64,000 bases of DNA from Mycobacterium xenopi (GTDB lineage: Bacteria; Actinomycetota; Actinomycetes; Mycobacteriales; Mycobacteriaceae): the NCBI RefSeq assembly GCF_009936235.1, contig NZ_AP022314.1:744001-808000 (forward strand), written 5' to 3'. Each line of letters starts with the position of its first letter. Position 1 is the first letter of the stretch. The position numbers and the translations under genes are program-made. The notes beneath the pieces are model-generated. The model saw only the letters and a program-made list of their open reading frames with translations. It was not told the origin of the DNA and did not search any database. Shown piece by piece: positions 36,095 through 44,316 of the stretch.

Positions 36095-36765
36095 CGGCAC
36101 GCATCGGCGTCATCACCTTCCCCGGCACACTCGACGACGTCGACGCGGCCCGGGCGGTGCGTGCCGTCGGCGCCGAGCCGGTGAGTCTCTGGCACGCCGA
36201 CGCTGATCTGCGGGGTGTCGATGCGGTCGTGGTGCCCGGCGGTTTCTCCTACGGCGACTACTTGCGGGCCGGCGCGATCGCCCGGTTCGCCCCAGTGATG
36301 AGCGAAGTGATCGCCGCCGCGACTCGCGGGCTGCCAATCCTCGGTATTTGCAACGGTTTTCAAGTGCTATGTGAAGCTGGTCTGCTGCCCGGGGCGCTCA
36401 CCCGCAACGCTGGGCTGCACTTCATCTGCCGCGACGTGTGGCTACGGGTGGAGTCGACGGCGACGGCGTGGACCTCGCGGTTCCGGCCCAGCGCCGACTT
36501 GCTGGTGCCGCTAAAGTCCGGCGAAGGCCGCTACGTCGCCCCGCAGCAGGTGCTCGACGAACTAGAAGATGAAGGCCGGGTGGTGTTTCGCTACCACGAC
36601 AACCCCAACGGCTCGCTGCGCGATATTGCGGGCATCTGTTCGGCCAATGGCCGTGTCGTCGGGTTGATGCCCCATCCGGAGCATGCCATTGAAGCCCTGA
36701 CCGGTCCGTCCGATGACGGCCTGGGCGTGTTCTATTCGGCGCTGGATTCCGTTCTGGCAGCCTGA
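36091..36765 (+). CDS. purQ: FGAM synthase glutaminase subunit
   Basis: Class I glutamine amidotransferase supplying ammonia to PurL; 224 residues. Motifs: VPGGFSYGDYLRAGAIARF, the nucleophile Cys87 in GICNGFQVLCEAG and the catalytic His-Glu in MPHPEHA. GTG at 36091 overlaps purS, so the two subunits are made together. PurL is encoded about 10 kb away (46400). Confidence 0.97.
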   Translation: MTARIGVITFPGTLDDVDAARAVRAVGAEPVSLWHADADLRGVDAVVVPGGFSYGDYLRAGAIARFAPVMSEVIAAATRGLPILGICNGFQVLCEAGLLPGALTRNAGLHFICRDVWLRVESTATAWTSRFRPSADLLVPLKSGEGRYVAPQQVLDELEDEGRVVFRYHDNPNGSLRDIAGICSANGRVVGLMPHPEHAIEALTGPSDDGLGVFYSALDSVLAA

Positions 36766-36771
36766 AATTTA

Positions 36772-36792
36772 GGGCAGCTGTGCTGCCCTTTA
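36772..36792 (+). terminator. Intrinsic terminator after purQ
   Basis: Stem GGGCAGC (36772-36778), three-base loop TGT, stem GCTGCCC (36782-36788), then TTTA. It begins 6 bp after the purQ stop. A 7-bp GC-rich stem with a short T tract is a reasonable mycobacterial terminator. Confidence 0.7.
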
Positions 36793-36865
36793 ACAGGTCG
36801 ACGCGAACCAACGTCAGCGCAAGGCTGGTTGGCGTATTGTGGAAACGCTTGCAGGCGAGACGCTT

Positions 36866-37051
36866 TTAGCCGACCAACACGGTGTTGCCAGTGAGCGTGC
36901 TTTCGGCACCTACAGCGCCGGCCTTGGTATCCACTCCGTTGGTTGCCGGCAAACCCCCGCCCGTTGAGCCAGCAGAGACCAGTGGCACTGGACGAGTCTG
37001 GTTGCAGACCTGTTCGAAAGTAGTAGCCGGATGTGGCAAGGGTGCGCCATG
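36866..37051 (-). pseudogene. Possible 3-prime remnant of a lost minus-strand gene
   Basis: The 383-bp space between the purQ terminator and the aldolase gene holds no complete gene. On the minus strand an open stretch of about 60 codons runs from an in-frame TAG at 37052-37054 to TAA at 36866-36868. It has no plausible start, but its composition is protein-like (ending STGGGLPATNGVDTKAGAV then ESTLTGNTVLVG). M. tuberculosis has minus-strand genes after purQ, as I recall, so this may be what remains of one. Weak evidence; chance opening is possible. Confidence 0.25.
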
Positions 37052-37175
37052 CTAGTACTCGAGGGGCCGTAATCTCCAGAACCGGGATTTGTGGGCGCCC
37101 GTAACGCACCTAGTGTGGCCGTGGTGACGACCGCTGGCGGCGTACCGGCCGGCCCAAGACAGGAACGACGGAAGG

Positions 37176-38069
37176 ATGGCTGTGAACGAAGAGCAACGCA
37201 ACGTGATGGCGTCGGGAAATGGCTTCATCGCGGCGCTGGACCAAAGCGGCGGAAGCACACCAAAGGCCCTCAAGCTTTACGGGATTCCCCAGGACGCGTA
37301 CGACAGCGACGAGCAAATGTTCGATCTTATCCACCAGATGCGCGAACGCCTCATGTCGAGTCCCAGCTTTTCCGGCGACAAAATATTGGGAACCATCCTC
37401 TTCGAGCAGACGATGGACCGAACCATCAACGGCGAGGACACCGCGGCATTTCTGTGGAAGCAGAAGCACATCGTGCCGTTCGTCAAGGTCGACCAAGGAC
37501 TCGCTGAGGCCGAAAACGGTGTGCAGCTCATGAAGCCGATGACCAAACTCGACTCGTTATTGGACCGGGCCGTCGACAAGGGAGTTTTCGGAACCAAAAT
37601 GCGTTCGTTTATCCAAGAGCCGAACGACGAGGGCATCAAAGCCATCGTCGACCAGCAGTTCGCCTATGCGCACAAAATCGCTGAGCGTGGACTCATGCCG
37701 ATTATCGAACCCGAGGTCAGCATCAAATGCCCCGACAAGCCCAAAGCCGACAGTGCGCTGGTGGCGGCGCTCACCGCGAAGCTCGACGAGCTCACCGAAG
37801 GCACGCAGGTCATGCTCAAGCTGACGTTGCCCGACGAAGACGACCTCTATGCACCGCTGATCGACCATCCCAGGGTGATGCGTGTGGTGGCCTTGTCTGG
37901 GGGCTACAGCCTCGCGGAAAGCTGCCAGATCCTGGCCCGCAACCACCGGCTGATCGCGAGCTTCTCACGCGCTTTGACGGAGGGGCTGACGGTTGACCAG
38001 ACCGATGCGGAATTCAACGACAAGCTCCGCTCGAATATCGAGGCAATTTACAACGCTTCGGTGACGTAA
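37176..38069 (+). CDS. fda: Class I fructose-bisphosphate aldolase
   Basis: Schiff-base aldolase of glycolysis/gluconeogenesis, 297 residues, of the monomeric bacterial class I type (staphylococcal Fda-like, about 296 residues). Signatures: FIAALDQSGGSTPKAL, GTILFEQTMDR, FVKVDQGLAE, IIEPEVSIKCPDK and VMLKLTLPDEDDLY with the probable Schiff-base Lys, then ALSGGYS. ATG 37176 begins MAVNEEQRNVMASG. It occupies the segment between purQ and the encapsulin locus that differs from M. tuberculosis. It would duplicate the class II aldolase that mycobacteria normally carry elsewhere. Confidence 0.94.
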   Translation: MAVNEEQRNVMASGNGFIAALDQSGGSTPKALKLYGIPQDAYDSDEQMFDLIHQMRERLMSSPSFSGDKILGTILFEQTMDRTINGEDTAAFLWKQKHIVPFVKVDQGLAEAENGVQLMKPMTKLDSLLDRAVDKGVFGTKMRSFIQEPNDEGIKAIVDQQFAYAHKIAERGLMPIIEPEVSIKCPDKPKADSALVAALTAKLDELTEGTQVMLKLTLPDEDDLYAPLIDHPRVMRVVALSGGYSLAESCQILARNHRLIASFSRALTEGLTVDQTDAEFNDKLRSNIEAIYNASVT

Positions 38070-38462
38070 CTCGCGCTCTATAAGTTCCTCGGCATCTGGC
38101 GCAACCTGCTGACCAACCGCCTGAAGGGTCTGGTCGAGGCAAACATCGTGGAGCGCGTTCGCTACTCTGAACGCCCGCCCCGCGACCGTTACCGGCGTAC
38201 CGCGGCCGGCCGCGACCTCATCCCGATCTTGATTGCGCTCACGGTGTGGGGCGACCGCTGGGCGGCCCCATCGGATGGACCGCCCATGCTGTTCAGTCAC
38301 GAAGGACATCCCTGCACACCGACGGTGTGCTGCTCGACTTGCGGGCAACCGCTGTCCCGCGACACCCTCAAGGTTGCCCTCGGGCCGGGCGCCGCCCCCG
38401 GGCCGGGAACCCAGCTGATCGCCCGCCTTCTGCAGCCTGAGTCAAACGACTCACAGGCCTGA
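38070..38462 (+). pseudogene. HxlR-type transcriptional regulator, N-terminal half missing
   Basis: Directly after the aldolase TAA, and in the same frame, come 130 codons resembling the C-terminal two-thirds of an HxlR winged-helix regulator. These include LGIWRNLLTNRLKGLVEANIV (split here), RYSERPPRDRYRRTAAGRDL and LFSHEGHPCTPTVCCSTCG, the last with the Cys-rich tail seen in many actinobacterial HxlR proteins. The first helices, including the CSVARALEVVGERWTLLIL-type opening, are absent. The only starts (such as GTG 38148) come after the recognition helix. It cannot make a DNA-binding protein unless the TAA is read through. Confidence 0.8.
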
Positions 38463-38578
38463 CGCGCGTAGCCGCTTGCGGATCAGCGGGATACGCGATT
38501 GATCTCAAACGGTCCGATACGAAAGACTCGCTGCAGGGCCACCCCCCGTAGCCGCAGGGATTCAGGTAATCGACGGAA

Positions 38579-39589
38579 GTGAACACCGTGAGCCGTAATC
38601 GTGTACTCGCGTCTCCGATGGGGAGCCCTGTCGCGAGTGTCCGCTCGAAACGCCGCACCGCGCCGCTTGTCCTGGGCACGACCATGCTGGCACTGGCCAG
38701 CTGTACCCGGCCGCCAACGCCACCGGCCACTCCGGCGGCTGCCTCGACCGCAAGGACGGTGGCCGCCATGCCGCTGGCGTCAACAACGGTGGCTGCCAGG
38801 CCGAGCGCCCCAGAGGGCGTGCAGCCGCGGCTGGTCTCAGACCCCGGTCAGCTGGCCGATGACCTCGTCGCCGACGAACTCGCGCTGCGTGACCCGTCGA
38901 TCGGCGAGGCAGCGCTGGTCGCGGCGGCGCGCCGCCAGCAGGCGGCCTACCGCGCCATCGGCCGACACCCCGAATGGGACGCGATCACGCGAGCGCGCAT
39001 CCCGCCCGTGTTACTCGACGACTACGACCGCAACGTCGACGCCCGTCGGCAGCTCACCGCGATGGCACGGGTACAGGACACGCTGCCAGCGTGGCGCATC
39101 GAACCTCCACCTCCGGCCGACGAGCTGCTGGGCTACTACCACGAGGCGGAGTCGCAGTCCGGAGTCGGCTGGAATTACCTGGCCGCGATCAACCTGATCG
39201 AGACCCGCTTCGGCAGCATCAACGGCGTAAGCACAGCCGGCGCGCAAGGTCCCATGCAGTTCTTGCCCTCGACATTCGCCGCTTACGCCGAGGGCGGCGA
39301 TATCCACTCGCCCCGCGACAGCATCATGGCAGCGGGCCGCTTCCTCGCCGCGAATGGCTTTGCCGACGACCATGATCGGGCCATCTACCGGTACAACCAC
39401 GCGAACGAATACGTGCGGGCGGTCGACCAATACGCGGCGGTGCTTGCCGCCGATCCCATCACGTTCGCCGGCTACTACCGGTGGGACGTCTACTACGACA
39501 CGAGCGCGGGCGACGTGCTGCTGCCCATCGGCTACGCCGCGACGTCACCGATACCGGTCGGAGACTACCTGGCAAGCCACCCGCAGTAA
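38579..39589 (+). CDS. Lytic transglycosylase-like lipoprotein
   Basis: A 336-residue exported peptidoglycan-cleaving enzyme candidate. N-terminal signal with lipobox LALASC (Cys about residue 42) and a Pro/Ala/Thr-rich linker, then an SLT domain: catalytic Glu in AAINLIETRFGSINGVSTAGAQGPMQFLPSTF, followed by RFLAANGF and YRYNHANEYV. These are MltB/Slt70-type motifs. Start GTG 38579 or 38588. Sits in the variable zone between the HxlR remnant and the insertion element; 160 bp of sequence with no visible feature follow it. Confidence 0.88.
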   Translation: MNTVSRNRVLASPMGSPVASVRSKRRTAPLVLGTTMLALASCTRPPTPPATPAAASTARTVAAMPLASTTVAARPSAPEGVQPRLVSDPGQLADDLVADELALRDPSIGEAALVAAARRQQAAYRAIGRHPEWDAITRARIPPVLLDDYDRNVDARRQLTAMARVQDTLPAWRIEPPPPADELLGYYHEAESQSGVGWNYLAAINLIETRFGSINGVSTAGAQGPMQFLPSTFAAYAEGGDIHSPRDSIMAAGRFLAANGFADDHDRAIYRYNHANEYVRAVDQYAAVLAADPITFAGYYRWDVYYDTSAGDVLLPIGYAATSPIPVGDYLASHPQ

Positions 39590-39744
39590 CTCGCCGCGGC
39601 GTGGCGTGCCGTCTATTCTTAGGCGCCGCAATGACATTCGATGATTATTTAGCGTTCTCTCTGCGCGCACGCTGCTCGCTGCAGCGCGACTGACATCAGC
39701 AATCGAATAATCAGCGCGATAGCCCCGACATCGCGTGCTGAACA

Positions 39745-39749
39745 CTTAG
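39745..39749. repeat. Target-site duplication CTTAG, left
   Basis: Five-base CTTAG directly outside the left end of the insertion element. The same five bases are directly outside the right end (41444-41448), which identifies the insertion footprint. Confidence 0.85.
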
Positions 39750-39766
39750 CCTGAATCCGTGGATGG
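39750..39766. repeat. Terminal inverted repeat of the IS, left
   Basis: CCTGAATCCGTGGATGG, downstream end relative to the transposase. One mismatch to the other terminus. Confidence 0.9.
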
Positions 39767-39919
39767 GTGATTTCGTGTTGCCGTCGACGCGGTTGTTTTG
39801 GGATGCGGCCGAGTGTGGCGCGGTGGGGCGTGGGTGATCCGCTGGCCTGTACCAGCTTTCCTTTGGGTTCCTTGGGTCGGGCCTGGGATGGCGGGGCGGA
39901 CAGGGCTTGGAAGGTGGGG

Positions 39920-41323
39920 TCAGGCGGCGCGGGGTTGCGCGATCGGGTAACCGATGACGTTGTGCCACAGGGCCTTCCATCTGGCTCGCCAATGCCAGTG
40001 GGCGGGTAGGTGCAGCATTGGTTTGCGGGCCGGGGCGGCGAAGCGGGCCGGGATGTTGATCAGGTCGCGGCGCAGGGTAGCCCCGCGGGCCACGGCATGG
40101 TGGCCACCGGCGAGGGTGCCGACGGCGCGCAGCAGGTTATGGGCGATCACCGCGCAGGCCAGCCAGGCGCAGTTGGCCGCGAACAGCCCCGACGGGATGT
40201 GTGCCAGTGGGCCGTCGATTAAATCGGCGAAGGTGGTTTCGATGATGGCGTGGCGTCGGTGGGTGATATCGGCCTGGTCGACCGGCAGCGCGGAGTTGGT
40301 GACAAACGGGTGATAGCGCCACACCGGAAACAACGCATCCAGGTGGCGGGCGTCTTTGACCCGGCGCACTACCAGCCGCACGGTCAGTGTTCGGCCGCGG
40401 GCCAGGCGCAGGGTGTAGGGGGTTTCGGCGACCTGGGCATCGGAGATCAACGCCCCGGTGTCGGGGTCTTCGACCGCGCCCGGGTAGTGCACCGGGGTCC
40501 AGGCGGCCTCGTCGATGGCGGCGATCGCGGCGTTGATGCGCTTGTTGCGGCTGATCGACAGGGAGAATTCGGCGCCTCGCTGAATGCAGGTGGTGATCAC
40601 TTTCTTGGTGCCAAACATTGAGTCGCCGCGCACCAGGATCGGCGCGTCGGGGTTGATCGCTTTCGCGGTGGTGATCGCCTGCTTGAGCTGGTATGCGGCA
40701 CCGCGCCCGGAGGCGGCTTTGCCGCTCCGTAGCTGCGCCTCGGCGATCACCGGCGCGGCGGTCGCCGTGGAGATGGTGGTGATCTGTGGGGACAGGCCCA
40801 GCCGCAGCAGCGCGCGGCTGGCGATCTTGGCATGACCGAAGGAGGCGCCCTGCTTGGCGTGGCCGTAGACCGGGCGCAGCAGCGAGTCGATGTCCAAAAA
40901 CATCCGCTCGTCGGCGCCAGCCAGCAGCGGGGTGCGCGCCGCCAGTGCGATCAGATGCTCGCGGGCCACTGCGGCGAGTTGTTTGGTATGCCCGAAGGTG
41001 AACTCGCGCAAAAAGATCCCCAACGTCGATGGGGCATATACCTCGTTGAACACCCGGGGTGTGCCGCCGGCGCGCAGCACATTGGCATCATCGATGCTGT
41101 CCGCGCCGCACATCATCCCGGCGACGATCGAGGTCAGCTTGCCAGCCGGGTTGACCGCGCCGGACTTCACCCGAGTCGACGGCAGATCCACGCGCTCGTT
41201 GATCAATTCCGAAAGACCGGTCTGCTCAGCCAGTTCCAGCACTGGCACCAACCCGGCCGCCGACAGCAGATTCTGCTCGTCAAACACCGCCGATCCGGTG
41301 GTGAACGTATACGATGAGTGCAT
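39920..41323 (-). CDS. IS1380-family DDE transposase
   Basis: A 467-residue transposase with ATG at 41323. IS1380-type features: N-terminal LLSAAGLVPVLELAEQTGLSELI, GADSIDDANVLRAGG, the DDE-domain Asp in MFLDIDSLLRP (family equivalent of a D-x-D strand), ILVRGDSMFGTKKVI with the second Asp, and a C-terminal HAIIETTFADLIDG carrying the probable Glu. No frameshift or stop. The region between its stop and the left terminus (39767-39919) is noncoding IS sequence. Confidence 0.95.
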   Translation of the reverse strand: MHSSYTFTTGSAVFDEQNLLSAAGLVPVLELAEQTGLSELINERVDLPSTRVKSGAVNPAGKLTSIVAGMMCGADSIDDANVLRAGGTPRVFNEVYAPSTLGIFLREFTFGHTKQLAAVAREHLIALAARTPLLAGADERMFLDIDSLLRPVYGHAKQGASFGHAKIASRALLRLGLSPQITTISTATAAPVIAEAQLRSGKAASGRGAAYQLKQAITTAKAINPDAPILVRGDSMFGTKKVITTCIQRGAEFSLSISRNKRINAAIAAIDEAAWTPVHYPGAVEDPDTGALISDAQVAETPYTLRLARGRTLTVRLVVRRVKDARHLDALFPVWRYHPFVTNSALPVDQADITHRRHAIIETTFADLIDGPLAHIPSGLFAANCAWLACAVIAHNLLRAVGTLAGGHHAVARGATLRRDLINIPARFAAPARKPMLHLPAHWHWRARWKALWHNVIGYPIAQPRAA

Positions 41324-41426
41324 CGAAAGTGCCTTCCCGGACTATGGACAAATGCGGCCTCAGCACTCGTATTGTCCCAGTTCAGAAGGCATTTTCGCTG
41401 TTCACACGCCGATCAAATCACCGGAA

Positions 41427-41443
41427 CCATCCACGGATTTAGG
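41427..41443. repeat. Terminal inverted repeat of the IS, right
   Basis: CCATCCACGGATTTAGG on the plus strand, transposase-proximal terminus; its complement differs from the left terminus at one base. Confidence 0.9.
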
Positions 41444-41448
41444 CTTAG
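41444..41448. repeat. Target-site duplication CTTAG, right
   Basis: CTTAG directly after the right terminus. Its last bases plus the following GA make TTAGGA, the probable ribosome-binding site of the catalase-related gene, so the duplication rebuilt that site. Confidence 0.85.
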
Positions 41449-41457
41449 GATTCGCGC

Positions 41458-42399
41458 ATGGAACATCCGGTTACCCCCGACGACGCGATCGAGGCGATCC
41501 GAGGCGCCGGCGGAGCGCGGCCGGGTTATCGGGCGCTGCACGCGAAAGGCACGCTGTATCGCGGCACGTTCACCGCCACTCCCGAGGCGCCCCGACTGTC
41601 CCGCGCAAAGCACCTCGACGGATCGGCCGTCCCGGCACTGATTCGATTCTCCAACGGGTCAGGCAACCCGACGCAGCATGACGGCCTGCCCCAGGTGCGC
41701 GGGATGGCGGTGAAGTTCACCCTGCCCGACGGATCGACCACCGACGTGTCGACGCAGACGGCGCGGTTGTTCACGTCGAGCACGCCCGCCGGGTTCGTCG
41801 ATCTGCTACACGCGTTACGGCCCGGCCTTGGCATGCCTGCGCGCATTGCCAAATACATCGCAACTCACCCTCGACTGCTCGGCGCGTTGCCGGTATTGCT
41901 GTCCGCCAACAAAGTCCCGGCAAGCTACGCCACCGTCGAGTATCACGGGTTACACGCCTACCGCTGGATCGACGCCGACGGCGGCGCGAGATTCGTTCGC
42001 TACCACCTGTCTCCAGCGGCCGGCGAACAGTTCCTGTCTTTGCGGGCTGCCCGGGCGAAGCACCCCGACTTCCTCACCGAGGAACTGAATACCCGCCTCG
42101 CGAACAGGCCCGCGCAATTTGACTTCCGCGTCCAGATCGCGGGACCGAACGACTCGACCGTCGATCCCTCCGCGGCATGGCACAGCACCGACTTCGTCAC
42201 CGCGGGCACGCTCGAAATCGTCGGCCTCGACCACGAGCGCGAAAAGGGTAACGACATAGTGGTATTCGACCCAATGCGCGTTACCGACGGGATCGAACTT
42301 TCGGACGACCCCGTGCTTCGCTTCCGCACCCACGCCTATTCGGCGTCGGTCAAGCTTCGCACCGGCGTCGATCGTGGCCCCGAGGCACCTCCCACCTGA
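41458..42399 (+). CDS. Catalase-related haem protein (SrpA/minicatalase type)
   Basis: A 313-residue catalase-fold protein, much shorter than a true catalase. Key segments: distal His in RPGYRALHAKGTLYRG, the catalytic Asn region ALIRFSNGSGNP, VRGMAVKFTLPDG and the proximal RFRTHAYSASVKLRTG, where Tyr is the probable haem ligand. Such minicatalases act as peroxidases or fatty peroxygenases. ATG 41458 follows AGGA by 7 bp. An IS inserted 14 bp upstream has cut it from its original promoter. Its end converges on the encapsulin gene, with 63 bp between them. Confidence 0.9.
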   Translation: MEHPVTPDDAIEAIRGAGGARPGYRALHAKGTLYRGTFTATPEAPRLSRAKHLDGSAVPALIRFSNGSGNPTQHDGLPQVRGMAVKFTLPDGSTTDVSTQTARLFTSSTPAGFVDLLHALRPGLGMPARIAKYIATHPRLLGALPVLLSANKVPASYATVEYHGLHAYRWIDADGGARFVRYHLSPAAGEQFLSLRAARAKHPDFLTEELNTRLANRPAQFDFRVQIAGPNDSTVDPSAAWHSTDFVTAGTLEIVGLDHEREKGNDIVVFDPMRVTDGIELSDDPVLRFRTHAYSASVKLRTGVDRGPEAPPT

Positions 42400-42462
42400 C
42401 GGTGAGGTGCCGTTCGGAAGGTCGTGTTAGGCAACGATTCCTGCACGCTCCGACGAAAGCAG

Positions 42463-43260
42463 CTACGCGCTCAACGCGACCGACGCCTCAGCGGTATAGC
42501 ACAGGAACGTCATCGTCTCCTGCAGATAAAGTTGCACCGTCTCGGCGTCGTGGGACAGATATCCGATCGCCACGTCGGTGCCCAGCTGCAGGTCGAAGTC
42601 GCCGCCGCGCGTGGTCAGCACGAAGGCGCCGTCGATGGCGGGCGCCCAGATGATGTCGTTGTCGACCAGCCGGCGCAGATGCTCGCGGATCGGATACCCG
42701 TGTTCGGTGGTCTCGCTGACCTTGGTGTAGGCGTCGGCCGACAGCAGCACCGCATAGGGCCCGTCCACCCCGGCCAACCGCAACTCGGACAGCGCCTGGC
42801 TGATAACGTCGGGGAAGTCGCGGACGTCGGCGGGCAGCTGCAGTGCGGGGTTGGAGCTTGCGCTGCGGATGCCTTCGATCGACGCCGCGCCGTAGCCCTC
42901 GAAGATGGCCCGGTCTTCGACGAACGCCAGCTTCTTGGCGGCATCCTTGACCGGATCCCAGTCGGAGTCCTTCGACCCGCGTTCCACGTCGTCGATCTCC
43001 GAACGCGACAGCGTAAACGGAACGCGCAGCCGCACAAGCGGTTTGCTCGCCCGCAGATGCGCGATCACCCCGTCACCGGGGGGTGTCACATCAGTCAGCC
43101 GGCCGACGCCAACCGCCGCCATGGTAGGTCCGCCGGGTCCGCTGACGTCGACCACTCGACGCCCCGCGATGTGCCGTTTGAATGTCCGAGTCGCCTCCAA
43201 TTCGATTTCGGCCCAAGCAGCCTCGGTGATCGGTGCCAGTTCGCGGTAGAGGTTGTTCAT
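42463..43260 (-). CDS. enc: Encapsulin shell protein (Cfp29)
   Basis: A 265-residue HK97-fold protein that self-assembles into a protein nanocompartment. It matches M. tuberculosis Cfp29 (Rv0798c, 265 residues) nearly throughout as I recall: MNNLYRELAPITEAAW, FKRHIAGRRVVDVSGPGG, LVRLRVPFTLSRSEIDDVERG, IWAPAIDGAFVLTTRGGDF and the C-terminal YTAEASVALSA. ATG at 43260 overlaps the DyP stop (ATGA), so shell and cargo are translated together. Cfp29 is also a known T-cell antigen found in culture filtrate. Confidence 0.98.
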   Translation of the reverse strand: MNNLYRELAPITEAAWAEIELEATRTFKRHIAGRRVVDVSGPGGPTMAAVGVGRLTDVTPPGDGVIAHLRASKPLVRLRVPFTLSRSEIDDVERGSKDSDWDPVKDAAKKLAFVEDRAIFEGYGAASIEGIRSASSNPALQLPADVRDFPDVISQALSELRLAGVDGPYAVLLSADAYTKVSETTEHGYPIREHLRRLVDNDIIWAPAIDGAFVLTTRGGDFDLQLGTDVAIGYLSHDAETVQLYLQETMTFLCYTAEASVALSA

Positions 43261-44267
43261 CGAGCGTTTCCTTTCAAACTGCCGATCGCCAGCGAGCCGT
43301 CGGAGTCGGAATCTTCTGTCGCAGCGGGTAATCCAGGCAGCGGCGGTGGGTCGTCGAGGAAGTCGACGGTGGGAGAGAAGAATAATCCACCGGTGAGAGC
43401 GGTGGAGAAGTCCAAGATGCGATCGGTGTTGCCGGGCGGATCGCCGAGAAACATGTTGCGCAGAATCTGTTCGGTGACGGCGGGGCTGCGGGAATAGCCG
43501 ATGTAGTACGTCCCGTACTCGCCCTTGCCTACCTCGCCGAACGGCATGTTGTGCCGCACGATCTTGAGCTCGTTGCCTTCGTCATCTTCGACCTTGTTCA
43601 GCGCGAGGTGCGAGTTGGCCGGTTTCTCGTCGTCGTCGAACTCGATGTCTTCCAGCTTGGTTCGGCCGAACGCACGTTCCTGCTCGGTGACCGAAAGCGA
43701 ATTCCAGCCCGCCATGTCGTGCACGTACTTCTGCACATGCACATAGCACCCGCCGGCGAAGTCGGGATCCTCGTCGCCGATCTGCGTCGCGCTGACGGCC
43801 AGCGGGCCATCGGGATTCTCGGTGCCGTCGACGAACCCGAGCAGATCGCGGTTGTCGAAGAACCGAAACCCGTGCACCTCGTCGACCACCGTCACAGCGC
43901 CGGCCATCGCGTCGATCAGCCGGGTGGCCAGCTCGAAGCACACGTCCATCGTCTCGGCCCGGATGTGAAACAACAGATCGCCGGGGGTGGCGGGCGCGTG
44001 GTGCCGCGGACCCGTCAGCGGTATGAACGGGTGCAGCTCGGCGGGCCGTGGACCGGAGAACAATCGATCCCAGGCATCGGAGCCGATCGAGGCCACCACC
44101 GACAGGCGCTTGGCCGGGTCGCGAAACCCGATCGCGCGCACCAGCCCGGAGATGTCGGGCAGCGCGTCATGCACGGTTGCCTCGCCGCCCTCGTTGATTG
44201 TGGCCACCAGGAAAATGGCGGCCGGCGTCAACGGTTGCAGGATCGGTTGCGGCTGCACGGCAGGCAC
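43257..44267 (-). CDS. dyp: Dye-decolorising peroxidase, encapsulin cargo
   Basis: A 336-residue haem peroxidase. The DyP motif GFVDGTENP (distal Asp), proximal His region YVHVQKYVHDMAGW and the late IGYSRSPAVTEQILRNMFLGDPPGNTDR are all present. The C-terminus ends LAIGSLKGNAR, the encapsulin-targeting peptide that docks cargo inside the shell. The start GTG 44267 is preferred: TAGGGT lies seven bases before it (leaderless pattern) and the length agrees with Rv0799c. The 100-residue upstream extension of the frame is antisense to pepC. Confidence 0.97.
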   Translation of the reverse strand: MPAVQPQPILQPLTPAAIFLVATINEGGEATVHDALPDISGLVRAIGFRDPAKRLSVVASIGSDAWDRLFSGPRPAELHPFIPLTGPRHHAPATPGDLLFHIRAETMDVCFELATRLIDAMAGAVTVVDEVHGFRFFDNRDLLGFVDGTENPDGPLAVSATQIGDEDPDFAGGCYVHVQKYVHDMAGWNSLSVTEQERAFGRTKLEDIEFDDDEKPANSHLALNKVEDDEGNELKIVRHNMPFGEVGKGEYGTYYIGYSRSPAVTEQILRNMFLGDPPGNTDRILDFSTALTGGLFFSPTVDFLDDPPPLPGLPAATEDSDSDGSLAIGSLKGNAR

Positions 44268-44316
44268 GGATTCGACCCTAACGTCCCCGCCGGTGCTTCG
44301 ATGACAGGATGAGGAC

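Larger units (their letters stand above)
39750..41443 (-). mobile_element. Complete IS1380-family insertion sequence (1694 bp)
   Basis: The element is bounded by 17-bp inverted repeats: CCTGAATCCGTGGATGG at 39750-39766 and the complement of CCTAAATCCGTGGATGG at 41427-41443 (16 of 17 match). It is flanked by the 5-bp duplication CTTAG and encodes one full-length transposase. Intact ends, intact transposase and a perfect duplication indicate a recent, probably still active insertion. The downstream catalase-related gene starts 14 bp beyond the right end. Confidence 0.93.

Noticed and set aside
38463..38578. Gap before the lytic transglycosylase gene
   Set aside because: 116 bp examined; no promoter hexamer, repeat or frame convincing enough to report.
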